Below, piece after piece: positions 63,188 through 64,000 of a stretch of 64,000 bases of DNA (positions within the stretch are counted from its first letter, which is position 1; every line of letters starts with the position of its first letter). The stretch covers positions 1 through 64,000 of the forward strand of contig JAGTRJ010000025.1 of the NCBI GenBank assembly GCA_018261755.1, read 5' to 3'. The notes beneath the pieces were generated by a model that was given only the letters and a program-made list of their open reading frames with translations, searched no databases and was not told where the DNA came from. The stretch comes from Burkholderiaceae bacterium. Its GTDB lineage: Bacteria > Pseudomonadota > Gammaproteobacteria > Burkholderiales > Burkholderiaceae_D. The translations under genes and the position numbers were made by a program.

Positions 63188-63959
63188 GCGTCACACCGTC
63201 GAGGAAGGTGCGCATCTGGTTGATGTGAGGGGCGGAATCGCCCGCTTCCGCTGCCGATTTGGCCAGTTCGGCCTTGGCCTCTTCCAGCGACAGGCCGGAA
63301 CGGTACAGAGTCTTGTAGGCGTTGCGCAAATCGGCGATCTGTTCCGGCGTGAAACCGCGACGGCGCAGCCCTTCGCTGTTGATGCCATGCGGCGCCGGGG
63401 GCGCGCCAGTAATCATCAGAAATGGCGGCACATCCTGCGTCAGGACGGTGCCGCCGCCTGCCATCACATGCGCGCCAATCTGGCAGAACTGGTGCACCAG
63501 CGTCGCGCCACCGAGGATCGCCCAGTCGCCGATGTGCACATGCCCGCCCAGCGTCGTGCTGTTGGCGAAAATCGTGTTGCTGCCAACCACGCAGTCGTGC
63601 GCAATGTGGACGTAGGCCATCATCCAGTTGTCATTCCCCAGGATGGTCACGCCCTGATCCTGAATGCTGCCGGTATTGAAGGTGCAGAATTCGCGAATCG
63701 TGTTGCGATCGCCGATTTCCAGCCGCGTCGGTTCACCCGCGTATTTCTTGTCCTGCGGCATGCCGCCGAGCGACGCAAACTGGAAGATGTTGTTGTCGCG
63801 TCCGATGGTCGTATGGCCTTCGATCACGACGTGCGGACCGATTCTCGTGCCGGCACCAATTCTGACATTCGGCCCGATGACGGAATAGGCACCGACCGTG
63901 ACGGAACTGTCGAGTTCTGCCTGCGGATCGATCAGTGCTGTCGGGTGGATGTTCGCCAT
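63171..63959 (-). CDS. lpxA: UDP-N-acetylglucosamine O-acyltransferase LpxA
   Basis: First enzyme of lipid A synthesis, 262 residues. Left-handed beta-helix hexapeptide repeats from residue 1 ([19 protein letters not shown]) onwards, the catalytic His in [10 protein letters not shown], and the C-terminal helical domain ([20 protein letters not shown]). It overlaps lpxB and starts 2 bp after the stop of the preceding frame, matching the fabZ-lpxA-lpxB order. Confidence 0.96.
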   Translation of the reverse strand: MANIHPTALIDPQAELDSSVTVGAYSVIGPNVRIGAGTRIGPHVVIEGHTTIGRDNNIFQFASLGGMPQDKKYAGEPTRLEIGDRNTIREFCTFNTGSIQDQGVTILGNDNWMMAYVHIAHDCVVGSNTIFANSTTLGGHVHIGDWAILGGATLVHQFCQIGAHVMAGGGTVLTQDVPPFLMITGAPPAPHGINSEGLRRRGFTPEQIADLRNAYKTLYRSGLSLEEAKAELAKSAAEAGDSAPHINQMRTFLDGVTRGIVR

Positions 63960-63961
63960 GA

Positions 63962-64000
63962 CTAGTCTGCCTTTTTCGCTGTCTCGCCCACGGTGCGGAC
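63962..64000 (-). CDS. fabZ: 3' end of probable fabZ
   Basis: Only 12 codons and a TAG are visible ([12 protein letters not shown]). Position directly upstream of lpxA and the VRTV ending fit (3R)-hydroxyacyl-ACP dehydratase FabZ, but sequence alone is too short to prove it. Confidence 0.55.
   Translation of the reverse strand, partial: VRTVGETAKKAD

Overview
The window is a 64 kb stretch of chromosome from a betaproteobacterium, most likely Burkholderiales and close to Oxalobacteraceae. This rests on gene content and order (ftsB-eno-kdsA-pyrG, rimP-nusA-infB-rbfA-truB, fabZ-lpxA-lpxB, nadA-nadC), GC-rich coding DNA and Gram-negative envelope genes. Coding density is high. I see no transposase, integrase, phage module or CRISPR array.

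Layout. 1-6.9 kb: a tripartite efflux operon (outer-membrane channel, adaptor, MacB-type ATPase and permease) on the minus strand, divergent from a BaeS/BaeR-like two-component pair, with a BaeR-box-like site between them. 6.9-13.2 kb: a hypothetical gene, hemG, ispF, ispD and mfd. 13.2-19.4 kb: an amidase, a small membrane protein, a TonB-dependent receptor, a thioesterase and ppiD. 19.4-21.2 kb: tRNA-Asp, tRNA-Val, hupB and an EamA exporter. 21.4-29.7 kb: typA, truB, rbfA, infB, nusA and rimP, all on the minus strand. 30.1-35.4 kb: parE, parC and hpnC. 35.6-45 kb: a flavin reductase, a low-GC hypothetical gene, nadC-nadA, two small genes, ftsB, eno, kdsA and pyrG. 45-54 kb: an alpha-glucan phosphorylase, a methyltransferase, a RidA protein, two hypotheticals, a GDT1-type transporter behind a yybP-ykoY manganese riboswitch, a frame-shifted htpG and a phosphatase. 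54-64 kb: a duplicated DUF1540 protein, GNAT and flavodoxin-fold enzymes, tRNA-Lys, a divergent CDF transporter, a soluble histidine kinase with a REC-TPR partner, a deoxyinosine glycosylase, an FAH-family hydrolase, lpxB, lpxA and the end of fabZ.

The least explained signal is a family of dispersed intergenic repeats: seven copies in 64 kb, 76-118 bp each, sharing the boxes GGGGTATAT, GCCACA, CTGGCTGTTT and an AAATAC(N6-7)GTATATTT palindrome. Four copies also carry a 3' module forming a TGACC...GTCAG stem. Most copies sit just behind stop codons. Two nearly identical copies flank a low-GC hypothetical gene. A second, unrelated MITE-like family (about 140-146 bp, terminal inverted repeats containing GCTGCTGAAAAAC) has two copies.

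Other points of interest are the riboswitch with a visible mutually exclusive hairpin, intrinsic-terminator-like hairpins inside the leaders of hupB and of rimP-nusA-infB, a roughly 50-nt deletion that breaks htpG, and paired DnaA boxes next to a perfect FNR-type palindrome in front of parE. All functional statements come from reading the sequence and from family knowledge; no database search was run.
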